NCBI GenBank assembly: GCA_002315615.1
Contig: DCHK01000008.1
Span: 71,978-80,370 of the forward strand
Reading direction: 5' to 3'
Length of the DNA: 8,393 nucleotides
Origin: Bacteroidales bacterium UBA1754
GTDB lineage: Bacteria; Bacteroidota; Bacteroidia; Bacteroidales; Paludibacteraceae
Shown: piece after piece, positions 1 through 6,693 of the stretch
Layout: each line of letters opens with the position of its first letter
Position numbering within the stretch: the first letter of the stretch is position 1
The notes under the pieces: model-generated
What the model was told of the DNA's origin: nothing
What the model saw: only the letters and a program-made list of their open reading frames with translations
Databases searched by the model: none
Program-made: the position numbers and the translations under genes

Positions 1-1106
1 TTTTGTCCACTTTGCTCTATATCAGACAAAACAATGGTACTGCGTCGGTTTTTATTCGTATTTTGTTGTTGCAAAAAATCGAGTGCAATACTCAACGAAT
101 CAAAATCAGAATTGTAACTATCGTTTATTATTGTACAATTATTTTGTCCGCGTTTCACTTCCAAACGCATTGCTACAGGTTGCAAATTTTGTACTTCTTT
201 GGCAATAAAATCTACATCGAAATTGAGGTAAATGAGCAACACAATGCAATGAATAGCATTTTCAACAGAAGCGTTGTCTGAAAATGGTATATGAAATGTG
301 TTTTTCTTTTGCTTGTACGAAAGTGTGATGTCCGAACCATTTTCGCCACTTTGTACATTGCTAATTTGAACATTTGCCGAACTCGACTTTCCCCAAGTAA
401 ATTTCTTGTTGTGCAATCCACTTTGCTCTACACAAATATCAATCAGTTTGTTATCAATAGAGTAGATGATAACATTACTATTGGTAAAAAGTTTCAGTTT
501 TTCGAGACATTTTTCTTTCAGCGAAACAAAATTTTCTTGGTGCGCCTCGCCAATATTTGTAAAAATACCAATAGTAGGTTTAATAATATTTTCCAATTTC
601 TCCATCTCGTCAGGCAGAGAAATTCCCGCTTCGAAAATACCGATTTCAGTATTTTTCGTCAGTTGCCAAACCGATAGTGGAACGCCTATCTGCGAATTAT
701 AACTTCTAGGCGAACGGACTGTATTTCGCTCATTATGAATTATTTGGTTAATCCATTCTTTTACAATTGTCTTTCCATTGCTTCCTGTAATTCCAACTAC
801 TGGAATATCAAACTGTTGGCGATATTTTGCCACAAGTTTTTGCAATGCTTCGAGCGAATTTTTCACCACAATAAAGTTGCAATCTGCTACATTATCGGGC
901 AACGCTTCAACCACAAAGTTTTTTACGCCTTTTGCTTGCAATTCGCCAATGTAGCGATGTCCGTCATTGCGTTTTGTCTTTAGGGCAAAAAAGAGTGTTT
1001 CATCAGGAAATGAAACGCAACGGCTATCGGTGAGTAACCATTTAATATCAGATTTTTCTTTTCCGTGCAAAGTGCCAATTATATCGGCAATATCTTTTAT
1101 ATCCAT
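1..1106 (-). CDS. murF: MurF-type UDP-MurNAc-tripeptide:D-Ala-D-Ala ligase, probably the N-terminal part of a MurF-Alr fusion (partial, runs off left edge)
   Basis: MurF is the cytoplasmic ATP-dependent ligase that adds D-Ala-D-Ala to the UDP-MurNAc-tripeptide in peptidoglycan precursor synthesis. The frame is open from an ATG at 1106 to the window edge, giving 368 residues and no stop. Visible motifs are an N-terminal substrate-binding region (about 1-95), the ATP P-loop GITGSNGKT (105-113), SYNSQIGVPLSVW (135-147), FEAG (158-161), NIGEAH (184-189), SVENA (280-284), then AMRLEVK (312-318) and NDSYNSD (328-334), which open the C-terminal ligase domain. In Bacteroidota this wording belongs to the roughly 800-residue fusion of MurF with alanine racemase (Alr); the racemase half would lie outside the window, so the fusion is inferred. 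The gene starts 14 bases after the rlmD stop with no room for its own promoter, so it is probably co-transcribed with rlmD. Confidence 0.9.
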   Translation of the reverse strand, partial: MDIKDIADIIGTLHGKEKSDIKWLLTDSRCVSFPDETLFFALKTKRNDGHRYIGELQAKGVKNFVVEALPDNVADCNFIVVKNSLEALQKLVAKYRQQFDIPVVGITGSNGKTIVKEWINQIIHNERNTVRSPRSYNSQIGVPLSVWQLTKNTEIGIFEAGISLPDEMEKLENIIKPTIGIFTNIGEAHQENFVSLKEKCLEKLKLFTNSNVIIYSIDNKLIDICVEQSGLHNKKFTWGKSSSANVQISNVQSGENGSDITLSYKQKKNTFHIPFSDNASVENAIHCIVLLIYLNFDVDFIAKEVQNLQPVAMRLEVKRGQNNCTIINDSYNSDFDSLSIALDFLQQQNTNKNRRSTIVLSDIEQSGQ

Positions 1107-1120
1107 AAAGCATTACAGAT

Positions 1121-2530
1121 TTATTTCTTCTCTAAAAGTACCACATTTTCAACGTGTTGTGTATGTGGAAACATATCTACGGGTTGTACTTTTGTTATTT
1201 TATATTGTTCGCAAAGCAAACTCAAGTCGCGCGCTTGTGTGGCAGGATTGCAACTAACATACACAATTCTGTTTGGCGACGCAAAAAGTATGGTATCAAT
1301 CACATCTTGATGCATTCCTGCACGAGGTGGGTCGGTTATAATTGTATCTGGTTTTCCATATTGCTCAATAAATTCACGATTGAGAATGTCTTTCATATCA
1401 CCAGCAAAAAATAGGGTATTATCGATATTGTTCACTGCGGAATTTATTTTTGCATCTTCTATTGCTTCTGGCACATACTCGATACCAATCACTTTTTTCG
1501 CACGTTTTGCCACAAAGTTGGCTATTGTTCCCGTACCTGTGTAAAGGTCGTAAACCAATTCGTTACCACTTAAATTTGCAAAATTTCGAACTACGCTGTA
1601 AAGTTCGTATGCTTGTTCGGAATTTGTTTGGTAAAAAGACTTTGGACCAATTTTGAAACGCAAATCTTCCATTTGTTCATAAATATGGTCATTGCCTTTG
1701 TAAACTATAGTTTCTTGGTCGGTAATGCTATCGTTTGCTTTACCATTTATAATATAAATGAGCGATGTAATTTGTGGGAATTTTTCGGCAATGGCACTCA
1801 ACATTTTTTCGCGCAAAGTTTTGTCTTCGTAAAAGAACACTACAATAAGCATCAATTCGCCTGTAGTAGAGGTGCGAATAATGATATTTCTCAAAAAACC
1901 TTCTTGACTTCGCAAATCGAAAAAAGCAAGATTTTGCTCCAATGCGTATGCCCTTATGAAGTTTCGTATTTGGTTTGAAATATCATCTTGCAACCAACAT
2001 TTATCAATGTCTAAAACCTTGTCGAACATACCAGGAATATGAAATCCAAGTGCATTCATTGTTGGGTATTCTTTGCCAGACTGCATATCTTCGGTAGTGA
2101 GCCAACGTTTATTAGAAAACGTAAACTCCAACTTATTGCGGTAAAATTGCGTTTTCTTTGAACCCAAAATAGGCGAAACTTCAGGCAAATCAAGATGACC
2201 AATTCGCACAAGGTTGTCAATCACTTGTTGTTGTTTATATACTATTTGCTTTTCGTATGGCAAGTTTTGCCATTTACAACCACCACACACGCCAAAATGC
2301 GAGCAAAAAGGAATGGCACGAGTTTCGCTCAGTTTTTTGTAGTTCACTACGCGACCTTCAGCAAAATTCTTTTTCTTTTTTGTTATTTGTATATCCACAA
2401 TATCGCCAGGCACGGCAAGGGTAGTGAAAATCACCATATCATCTACTTTAGCAATAGATTTACCTTCAGCCGCAAAGTCTGTTATTGTGATATTTTCGAG
2501 AATCGGAAACGGTTTCTTTTTTCTTGTCAT
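1121..2530 (-). CDS. rlmD: 23S rRNA (uracil-C5)-methyltransferase, RlmD/RumA family
   Basis: This is a SAM-dependent enzyme that makes 5-methyluridine in 23S rRNA (U1939 in E. coli). The 469 residues show an N-terminal TRAM-type RNA-binding segment (about 10-65). The four [4Fe-4S] cysteines are present: C76, C82 and C85 in CSHFGVCGGC, and C178 in DKCWLQ. The FYQTN motif is at 299-303 and the SAM loop DLYTGTGTIANF at 328-339. TDPPRAGMH (399-407) and VSCNPAT (425-431, nucleophile C427) follow, with the C-terminal HTQHVENV at 456-463. Length and residues are those of an intact RlmD. Assignment to U1939 rather than another uracil follows the E. coli enzyme and is not proven for this phylum. It starts at an ATG. 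A -7-like box TAAATTCG (minus strand, 2560-2553) lies 22 bases upstream, one base off consensus and without a clear -33 box. Probably the first gene of an rlmD-murF operon. Confidence 0.92.
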   Translation of the reverse strand: MTRKKKPFPILENITITDFAAEGKSIAKVDDMVIFTTLAVPGDIVDIQITKKKKNFAEGRVVNYKKLSETRAIPFCSHFGVCGGCKWQNLPYEKQIVYKQQQVIDNLVRIGHLDLPEVSPILGSKKTQFYRNKLEFTFSNKRWLTTEDMQSGKEYPTMNALGFHIPGMFDKVLDIDKCWLQDDISNQIRNFIRAYALEQNLAFFDLRSQEGFLRNIIIRTSTTGELMLIVVFFYEDKTLREKMLSAIAEKFPQITSLIYIINGKANDSITDQETIVYKGNDHIYEQMEDLRFKIGPKSFYQTNSEQAYELYSVVRNFANLSGNELVYDLYTGTGTIANFVAKRAKKVIGIEYVPEAIEDAKINSAVNNIDNTLFFAGDMKDILNREFIEQYGKPDTIITDPPRAGMHQDVIDTILFASPNRIVYVSCNPATQARDLSLLCEQYKITKVQPVDMFPHTQHVENVVLLEKK

Positions 2531-2593
2531 AACAATACGTTTATTTATAATGCGAATTTAATTATTTTATAGGTATGATTGTGAAAAAAACAT

Positions 2594-2601
2594 TACTTTT
2601 G
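2594..2601 (+). promoter_or_regulatory. Bacteroidota -7 promoter box for the DUF3078 gene
   Basis: TACTTTTG is an exact match to TAnnTTTG and ends 17 bases before the ATG at 2619. At the usual 19-20 base spacing no TTG is visible, only AT-rich sequence, so the -33 half is weak. It lies in the 88-base divergent gap between rlmD and the outer-membrane gene. Confidence 0.45.
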
Positions 2602-2618
2602 CAAAAAATTTTAGACAA

Positions 2619-3632
2619 ATGAAAAAATTAATACTATTTGCATCGCTTTTTATGGTTTGTTTAGCCACAAAAGCACAAGATTCCGCTGCAGCAAGTGCAA
2701 TGGCAGCAGCAGCCGAAAAACACGTAGAAACTGTAGCTGCCGAAACAGCAGAAACAGAAAACAACGAAACTCCAAAATATTGGAAAGTTGGTGGAAACGT
2801 AGGTTTGAACTTCTCTCAAGCAGCATTCAAAAACTGGGCTGCCGGTGGCGAAAACACTATGGCACTCAATGCTTACCTTAATTTGAGCGCCGATTATAAA
2901 AAAGACAAAGTGGCTTGGGACAACGACCTTTCGCTCGAATATGGTATGATTTATCAAGCAAATGCCGAAGATTATAAATTTAAGAAGAATGTCGATAAAA
3001 TTGACTTCTCTTCAAAATTCGGTTATCAAGCATCAAAACATTTGTATTACACGGTTTTGGCTGATTTCAAATCGCAATTTGCAAATGGTTACGATTACAG
3101 CGAAAGTCCACGAAAATTTACATCGCAATTTGCTGCTCCTGCATACGTTTTGATTTCTGCCGGTCTCGATTACAAACCAGTTGATTGTTTTTCGCTTTAT
3201 TTCTCACCTGCAACAGGTAAATTCACTATCGTAAACCGCGATACATACGAACAAGACACATTAGGTAATTTTATTTCTGGCAACTACCAAGATAAAATGT
3301 TAAAGGAATTATATGGCGTTGAATACAACAAGAAAGCAAAAGCAGAATTCGGTGCTTATTTGAAACTTAAATTTACGAAAGACCTTTGCAAAAACGTAAA
3401 TTTGTCAACTAAAGCAGATTTCTTCACTGCTTACAACGAAAGTTTTGGAAATATCGACGTTGATTGGGAAACTATCATCACAATGAAAATCAACGAATTT
3501 CTTTCTGCAAACTTAAGTGTAGATGTGAAGTATGACGATGACGTAAAAACCATCGATGCTGAAGGTAATAAACACGGTGCCAAAATTCAAGTTAAAGAAT
3601 TGCTTGGCGTAGGTCTTGTTTATAAATTCTAA
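2619..3632 (+). CDS. DUF3078-family outer-membrane protein
   Basis: The 337-residue product has an N-terminal signal peptide (MKKLILFASLFMVCLATKAQ, cleavage near residue 20). A low-complexity Ala/Glu/Thr segment follows (about 21-52). It is encoded partly by GCA/GCAGCA runs that also keep the opposite strand open. The segment GLNFSQAAFKNWAAGGENT (62-80) is the signature of DUF3078 proteins of Bacteroidota. The rest is alternating hydrophobic/aromatic strands with charged turns (for example 84-94, 138-151, 176-195, 243-253, 293-305), as in an outer-membrane beta-barrel. The chain ends in VYKF; a terminal aromatic residue is typical of barrel proteins recognised by the BAM assembly machinery. 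The function of DUF3078 is not established. The gene is monocistronic: it has its own -7 box and a terminator 22 bases after its stop. The start is supported by the signal peptide and box spacing. Confidence 0.85.
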   Translation: MKKLILFASLFMVCLATKAQDSAAASAMAAAAEKHVETVAAETAETENNETPKYWKVGGNVGLNFSQAAFKNWAAGGENTMALNAYLNLSADYKKDKVAWDNDLSLEYGMIYQANAEDYKFKKNVDKIDFSSKFGYQASKHLYYTVLADFKSQFANGYDYSESPRKFTSQFAAPAYVLISAGLDYKPVDCFSLYFSPATGKFTIVNRDTYEQDTLGNFISGNYQDKMLKELYGVEYNKKAKAEFGAYLKLKFTKDLCKNVNLSTKADFFTAYNESFGNIDVDWETIITMKINEFLSANLSVDVKYDDDVKTIDAEGNKHGAKIQVKELLGVGLVYKF

Positions 3633-3653
3633 GAATAACACCCAACAACTAAC

Positions 3654-3687
3654 AAAAAATGCTCAGCAACCACTGAGCATTTTTTTT
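3654..3687. terminator. Bidirectional intrinsic terminator between the DUF3078 gene and trmD
   Basis: A perfect 9-bp stem AATGCTCAG / CTGAGCATT (3658-3666 and 3673-3681) encloses a 6-base loop. A run of A stands before it and a run of T after it, so a U-tract follows the hairpin in both directions and the stem can be extended by A-T pairs. It sits 22 bases after the DUF3078 stop and 63 bases beyond the trmD stop, so it can end both convergent transcripts. Confidence 0.88.
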
Positions 3688-3701
3688 ATTATCGAAATTC
3701 C

Positions 3702-3758
3702 CTCTCTTAACTCTTCACTCTTAACACTTCACTCTTAACACTTAACTCTTCAACTCTT
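3702..3758. repeat. Imperfect 7-base tandem repeat overlapping the trmD 3' end
   Basis: On the plus strand the units are CTCTCTT, AACTCTT, CACTCTT, AACACTT, CACTCTT, AACACTT and AACTCTT, then an 8-base copy CAACTCTT. The consensus is roughly MACWCTT, or AAGWGTK read on the trmD strand. Seven heptamers cover 3702-3750, and the octamer (3751-3758) encodes the end of TrmD (Lys-Ser plus the first two bases of the TGA stop). A 7-base period shifts frame at every copy. The rest lies between the stop codon and the shared terminator, so copy-number change there would not alter the protein. Confidence 0.85.
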
Positions 3759-4433
3759 GTCTTTCAGCAAATCAGGTCGTAACTGCTTTGTTCTCGCTAT
3801 TGCTTGTTCCATTTCCCATTCTTGAATTTTTGCTTCGTGTCCAGATAGTAAAATATCAGGAACTTTCCATCCTTTGTATTCTGCCGGACGAGTGTAGATA
3901 GGAGGCGCAAGCAAATCATCTTGAAAACAGTCGGACAATGCAGACTGCTCGTCAGAAATGGCACCAGGAATAATGCGAACAACTGCATCTGTAATAATAG
4001 CAGCAGCCAATTCGCCACCCGTCAAAACAAAATCTCCAACAGATATCTCTTTGGTTATCAAGTGTTCACGCACACGATGATCGATACCTTTGTAATGTCC
4101 ACAAAGAATAATGATATTATTCAACAACGACATCGAATTTGCCATTTTTTGATTGAAAGTTTCACCATCAGGCGAAGTGTAAATCACTTCATCGTAATCT
4201 CGTTCGCTCTTTAGGTGCGTAATAATTCTATCAATAGGTTCAATCTGCATCACCATTCCTGCTCCGAAACCAAATGCGTAATCATCTACTCGTCGATGTT
4301 TGTCGGTAGAGTAGTCGCGCAAATTATGGATATTTATTTCAACCAAATTTTTCTTTTTTGCACGCTCAATAATCGAATGATTCAAAGGACTTTCGAGCAA
4401 TTCGGGCAACACACTGATAATATCAATTCTCAT
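3750..4433 (-). CDS. trmD: tRNA (guanine-37-N1)-methyltransferase TrmD
   Basis: TrmD methylates G37 next to the anticodon of tRNAs reading CNN-type codons, using SAM, and prevents +1 frameshifting; it is normally essential. The 227-residue frame carries the SPOUT trefoil-knot elements: YTSPDGETFNQ (85-95), LCGHYKGID (110-118), EISVGDFVLTGGELAA (129-144) and IIPGAIS (154-160). SALSDCF (164-170) contains the likely catalytic Asp168. TRPAEYKGWKVPDILLSGHEAKIQEW (181-206) links to the C-terminal tRNA-binding helices. The glycine-rich segment reads DDYAFGFGAGMVM (50-62). I chose the ATG at 4433 over a TTG three codons upstream because MRIDIISVLPE is the usual TrmD start. A -7-like box TAAATTCG (minus strand, 4459-4452) lies 18 bases upstream. 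The gene stands alone here rather than in the rpsP-rimM-trmD-rplS cluster found in many other phyla. Confidence 0.95.
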   Translation of the reverse strand: MRIDIISVLPELLESPLNHSIIERAKKKNLVEINIHNLRDYSTDKHRRVDDYAFGFGAGMVMQIEPIDRIITHLKSERDYDEVIYTSPDGETFNQKMANSMSLLNNIIILCGHYKGIDHRVREHLITKEISVGDFVLTGGELAAAIITDAVVRIIPGAISDEQSALSDCFQDDLLAPPIYTRPAEYKGWKVPDILLSGHEAKIQEWEMEQAIARTKQLRPDLLKDKS

Positions 4434-4521
4434 TTTATTCAAATTTGTTTGCGAATTTATGAAAATTCATCACATTTTTAGTATTTTAGCGAGTGATTTT
4501 TGCTAAACAAAACAAATTTTG

Positions 4522-5613
4522 ATGAAAAAATATATTTCTTTTATTTTTCTTTTGATAACAGTTTGCGTTTCGGCACAAAAATTTGAGTACGGACTTGATG
4601 TTTATGGCTTTTTGGATAATCGAGAATATAAATCGTCCTACCAAATTCCGCAGTCAATGCTCGGTTTGCGTGCCGCGCCCGAAATAGGTTTTGCGTGGGG
4701 TGGCGAAAATCGTGAAAATCCCAACCACCATATTCGTGCTGGAGTTGATGGATTATGCGAGTTTAGCGGTAATAAAGACTACGATTTAGACCTACGTCTT
4801 TATTATAAGTACCAAAATAAACCTTTTACATTCTACTTAGGTCTATTTCCTCGTGCCGATGTTTTGAGCAATTTTCCGGCTACATTTTTCTACGATTCGC
4901 TCACCTATTACCGACCGAATATGGCGGGAGTTTATTGGAAATACGAGCGTCCAAAGTGGAACGCCTCTGTTTTTCTCGATTGGACAAGCCGACAGACAAA
5001 AACAAAACGAGAAACTTTCATTTGGGGACTTTCTGGATTTTATCGCGAAAAAATTTTCTACACCGAAGCGCAAATGTATATGTATCATCGTGCGGCATAC
5101 GGAGTGCCTGTAGAGGGCGACCATATTCACGATATGGGAGCAATGCACGTGGCTGTAGGACTTGATTTTACCGACAAAACACCACTTGATACACTCTACG
5201 TCAGAGCGGGTTTGATGATGGGTATGGAATGTCGCCGACACGACCCAGGAAATTGGGAATTACCCAAAAACCTTCTTACCGAATGTGGTGCTGAGTGGAT
5301 GGGAATTGGTGCAAAAAATATCTTTTTCGCAGGCGAAGGACTGATGGTTTTCTACAATACGCCATATAACCAAGGCGACCTTTATTGGGGCGATCCTTTC
5401 TATCAAGCAAAAGTGTACGACCGTTTGGATTTATACCTTAAAATGATGAATTTCAATAGGGTAGAGGCACGTTTTACATTTGCGTTGCACTTTGCCGAAA
5501 GCAAAATGAGTACACAGCAACTTTTTATTCTAAATATTCATTTAGGCAATATGCGAGGCAAAAAAGGCAAAGACCCCGAACCTTTCATTTGGCAAAAATG
5601 GTTCAGAAAATAG
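4522..5613 (+). CDS. Secreted, probable outer-membrane beta-barrel protein of unknown function
   Basis: I do not recognise a named family. The 363-residue product has a clear signal peptide (MKKYISFIFLLITVCVSAQ, 1-19). The mature part is rich in Tyr, Phe and Trp and alternates short amphipathic strands with polar turns. Examples are FEYGLDVYGF (21-30), DLDLRLYYKYQ (88-98), FTFYLGLFPR (102-111), AGVYWKYE (135-142), NASVFLDWTS (147-156), DTLYVRAGLMMGM (223-235) and RVEARFTFALHF (313-324). This is the pattern of an outer-membrane porin-like barrel. No TonB plug, lipoprotein cysteine or enzyme motif is seen. Distinctive segments are FFYDSLTYYRPN (122-133), LDWTSRQTKTKRE (152-164) and a His-rich stretch (189-209). 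It ends in Lys rather than an aromatic residue, which is unusual for a BAM substrate. The ATG at 4522 is preferred over a TTG one codon earlier. A terminator shared with tRNA-Cys follows. Confidence 0.7.
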   Translation: MKKYISFIFLLITVCVSAQKFEYGLDVYGFLDNREYKSSYQIPQSMLGLRAAPEIGFAWGGENRENPNHHIRAGVDGLCEFSGNKDYDLDLRLYYKYQNKPFTFYLGLFPRADVLSNFPATFFYDSLTYYRPNMAGVYWKYERPKWNASVFLDWTSRQTKTKRETFIWGLSGFYREKIFYTEAQMYMYHRAAYGVPVEGDHIHDMGAMHVAVGLDFTDKTPLDTLYVRAGLMMGMECRRHDPGNWELPKNLLTECGAEWMGIGAKNIFFAGEGLMVFYNTPYNQGDLYWGDPFYQAKVYDRLDLYLKMMNFNRVEARFTFALHFAESKMSTQQLFILNIHLGNMRGKKGKDPEPFIWQKWFRK

Positions 5614-5625
5614 TAGAGTAGTTAT

Positions 5626-5665
5626 AAAAAAAGGAGACTGTCAAAATCGACAATCTCTTTTTTTT
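5626..5665. terminator. Shared terminator hairpin between the 4522 gene and tRNA-Cys
   Basis: The stem GGAGACTGTC / GACAATCTCT (5633-5642 and 5649-5658) has loop AAAATC, with seven A before it and eight T after it. Read on the minus strand it follows tRNA-Cys: nine contiguous pairs including one G-U, then a U-tract. Read on the plus strand it contains a C-A mismatch but still has a long U-tract, and it begins 12 bases after the stop of the outer-membrane gene. It therefore fits tRNA-Cys best and can also serve the convergent gene. Confidence 0.8.
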
Positions 5666-5668
5666 GTG

Positions 5669-5740
5669 AGGTCCCTGGCGGATTCGAACCGCCGTATACG
5701 GTTTTGCAGACCGCTGACTAAGCCACTCATCCAAGGAACC
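5669..5740 (-). tRNA. tRNA-Cys (anticodon GCA)
   Basis: The minus strand folds as a 72-base tRNA. The acceptor stem is GGTTCCT/AGGGACC with one G-U pair. The D arm has a short three-pair stem. The anticodon stem GCGGT/ACCGT holds loop CTGCAAA (anticodon GCA, plus-strand 5705-5707). The variable loop has four bases, and the T arm is GGCGG-TTCGAAT-CCGCC. Discriminator base U73 is the cysteine identity base. CCA is not encoded, so it must be added after transcription. Confidence 0.96.
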
Positions 5741-5761
5741 AAGTGTTCGTTTAAGTGTTTG

Positions 5762-5792
5762 CAAAGGTAATTAAACATTTTTAATTGGCAAA
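5762..5792 (-). promoter_or_regulatory. Promoter of tRNA-Cys
   Basis: On the minus strand TTTG (5792-5789) is followed after exactly 19 bases by TACCTTTG (5769-5762), an exact Bacteroidota -33/-7 pair. The -7 box ends 21 bases before the mature tRNA 5' end, leaving a short leader for RNase P removal. The promoter starts only about 15 bases after the yigZ stop codon. Confidence 0.85.
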
Positions 5793-5807
5793 ATAAAAAC
5801 GCCAATT
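5783..5807. repeat. 7-bp inverted repeat at the yigZ stop / tRNA-Cys -33 box
   Basis: AATTGGC (5783-5789) and GCCAATT (5801-5807) form a perfect 7-bp inverted repeat with an 11-base AT-rich spacer. One arm touches the -33 box of tRNA-Cys and the other touches the last base of the yigZ stop codon. On the minus strand it is followed by A rather than T residues, so it is a poor intrinsic terminator. It may be a weak 3' stabilising hairpin for yigZ mRNA or chance. Confidence 0.45.
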
Positions 5808-6406
5808 TAATCGATGATTTTTGCAATATCGGCAATTTTTTTCAAAAACGACTCTGTTTTTGCTTTCGCTACAAGACATTTCATCACGCAGTCGTTATCA
5901 AAATTGCGCTCTGCTACTTCAATATTTTCAGATTTAATTACGTGCAAAACATCGTTCATCTTCTCGTATGAAAATGAAATTTTATAAATGTTCTGAACAA
6001 CTTTTTCTACAATAGTATTATTGTTCAAAGCATCTGCCGAAGCATCTTTGTAGGCCGATGTAAGTCCACCAGTGCCAAGTTTTACGCCACCAAAATATCT
6101 AACCACAACAATCAACACATTCGTAACATCTTTCGATAAAATTTGTCCGTAAATCGGTTTTCCTGCCGTTCCAGAAGGTTCTCCGTCATCATTGTAGCGA
6201 ATTTCCTCATTTTCTATACCAATGCGGTAGGCGTAACAAACGTGACGCGCATCGTAATATTTTTTACGGTAATCTTCTAAAATGCACTTTACCTCGTCAA
6301 TAGACGACACAGGAATGGCGAAAGCCAAAAACTTGCTTCCTTTTTCCTTATATATTCCCTCAGAAATACGTTCAATGGTGCGATATGTCTCCTTTATTTC
6401 TGCCAT
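5807..6406 (-). CDS. yigZ: YigZ/IMPACT family protein (UPF0029 domain)
   Basis: The bacterial relatives of eukaryotic IMPACT have no firmly established biochemical role; the eukaryotic protein regulates the translation kinase GCN2. The frame shows the family signatures in order: KEKGSKFLAFA (20-30), ARHVCYAYRIG (53-63), RYNDDGEPSGTAGKPI (70-85) and NVLIVVVRYFGGVKLGTGGLTSAY (96-119). A smaller C-terminal region (about 137-199) corresponds to the ferredoxin-like second domain. The 199-residue length is usual. An upstream in-frame ATG (6424) exists, but I chose the ATG at 6406. MAEIKETYRTIERISEG matches the family start, and an exact -7 box (6419-6412, minus strand) lies between the two ATGs, so the upstream one would not be on the transcript. 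It is a single gene, divergent from tRNA-Lys and upstream of tRNA-Cys on the same strand. Confidence 0.9.
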   Translation of the reverse strand: MAEIKETYRTIERISEGIYKEKGSKFLAFAIPVSSIDEVKCILEDYRKKYYDARHVCYAYRIGIENEEIRYNDDGEPSGTAGKPIYGQILSKDVTNVLIVVVRYFGGVKLGTGGLTSAYKDASADALNNNTIVEKVVQNIYKISFSYEKMNDVLHVIKSENIEVAERNFDNDCVMKCLVAKAKTESFLKKIADIAKIID

Positions 6407-6411
6407 TTCTG

Positions 6412-6419
6412 CAAAAATA
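6412..6419 (-). promoter_or_regulatory. -7 promoter box of yigZ, implying a leaderless or near-leaderless mRNA
   Basis: The minus strand reads TATTTTTG, an exact TAnnTTTG. Only five bases separate its final G from the chosen ATG at 6406, so transcription would begin at or within a few bases of the start codon. The region about 20 bases upstream is a T-tract without a clean TTG, so the -33 half is weak. Confidence 0.5.
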
Positions 6420-6451
6420 AACATTTTATTGAAAGAAAAAGTTTAATGATA

Positions 6452-6482
6452 TTGAATTTATAAGAAAAATAATGTAATTTTG
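6452..6482 (+). promoter_or_regulatory. Promoter of tRNA-Lys
   Basis: TTG (6452-6454) is followed after 20 bases by TAATTTTG (6475-6482), an exact Bacteroidota -33/-7 pair. The -7 box ends 33 bases before the tRNA 5' end. It is divergent from the yigZ promoter, with about 30 bases between the two sets of boxes. Confidence 0.85.
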
Positions 6483-6515
6483 CATTGCTTTTTCGGAAAA
6501 GAAAGAGCGTATGTT

Positions 6516-6588
6516 GACTTCGTAGCTCAGCTGGTAGAGCAATTGACTCTTAATCAATGGGTCGAGGGTTCGAGCCCCTCCGAGGTCA
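6516..6588 (+). tRNA. tRNA-Lys (anticodon CTT)
   Basis: A 73-base cloverleaf. The acceptor is GACTTCG/CGAGGTC with a T-G pair. The D arm is GCTC/GAGC with loop AGCTGGTA. The anticodon stem ATTGA/TCAAT holds loop CTCTTAA (anticodon CTT at 6549-6551, reads AAG). The variable loop is GGGTC, the T arm GAGGG-TTCGAGC-CCCTC, and the discriminator A. CCA is not encoded. Confidence 0.97.
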
Positions 6589-6595
6589 CACTTTG

Positions 6596-6638
6596 AATCG
6601 TAAATTGTTGATTTTCCAATGATTTACGATTTTTTTTT
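6596..6638 (+). terminator. Intrinsic terminator of tRNA-Lys
   Basis: A perfect 10-bp stem AATCGTAAAT / ATTTACGATT (6596-6605 and 6622-6631) with a 16-base loop is followed by nine T (6630-6638). It starts seven bases after the tRNA 3' end and separates tRNA-Lys from the stress operon. Confidence 0.88.
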
Positions 6639-6693
6639 GTTTTTGTATTTTTTCTTTTCTCCATAAATATTGTTTAATCAATTTTAATATTTT

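Noticed and set aside
291..677. 128-codon plus-strand frame opposite the murF-type gene
   Set aside because: It is antisense to a frame with intact MurF motifs across 368 codons; its own translation has no recognisable features.
2567..2957. Minus-strand frames rich in Ala/Cys opposite the DUF3078 5' end
   Set aside because: They arise because the Ala-coding GCA repeats stay open on the reverse strand; the plus-strand signal peptide and family motif are decisive.
3702..3758. CRISPR-like array
   Set aside because: The units are only seven bases with no unique spacers; it is a simple tandem repeat.
4482..4502. -7 promoter boxes for the outer-membrane gene at 4522 (TATTTTAG or GATTTTTG)
   Set aside because: Each is one base off consensus and neither has a TTG at the right distance, so I could not choose between them.
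5783..5807. Intrinsic terminator for yigZ
   Set aside because: The 7-bp inverted repeat is real, but on the yigZ strand it is followed by A residues rather than a U-tract.
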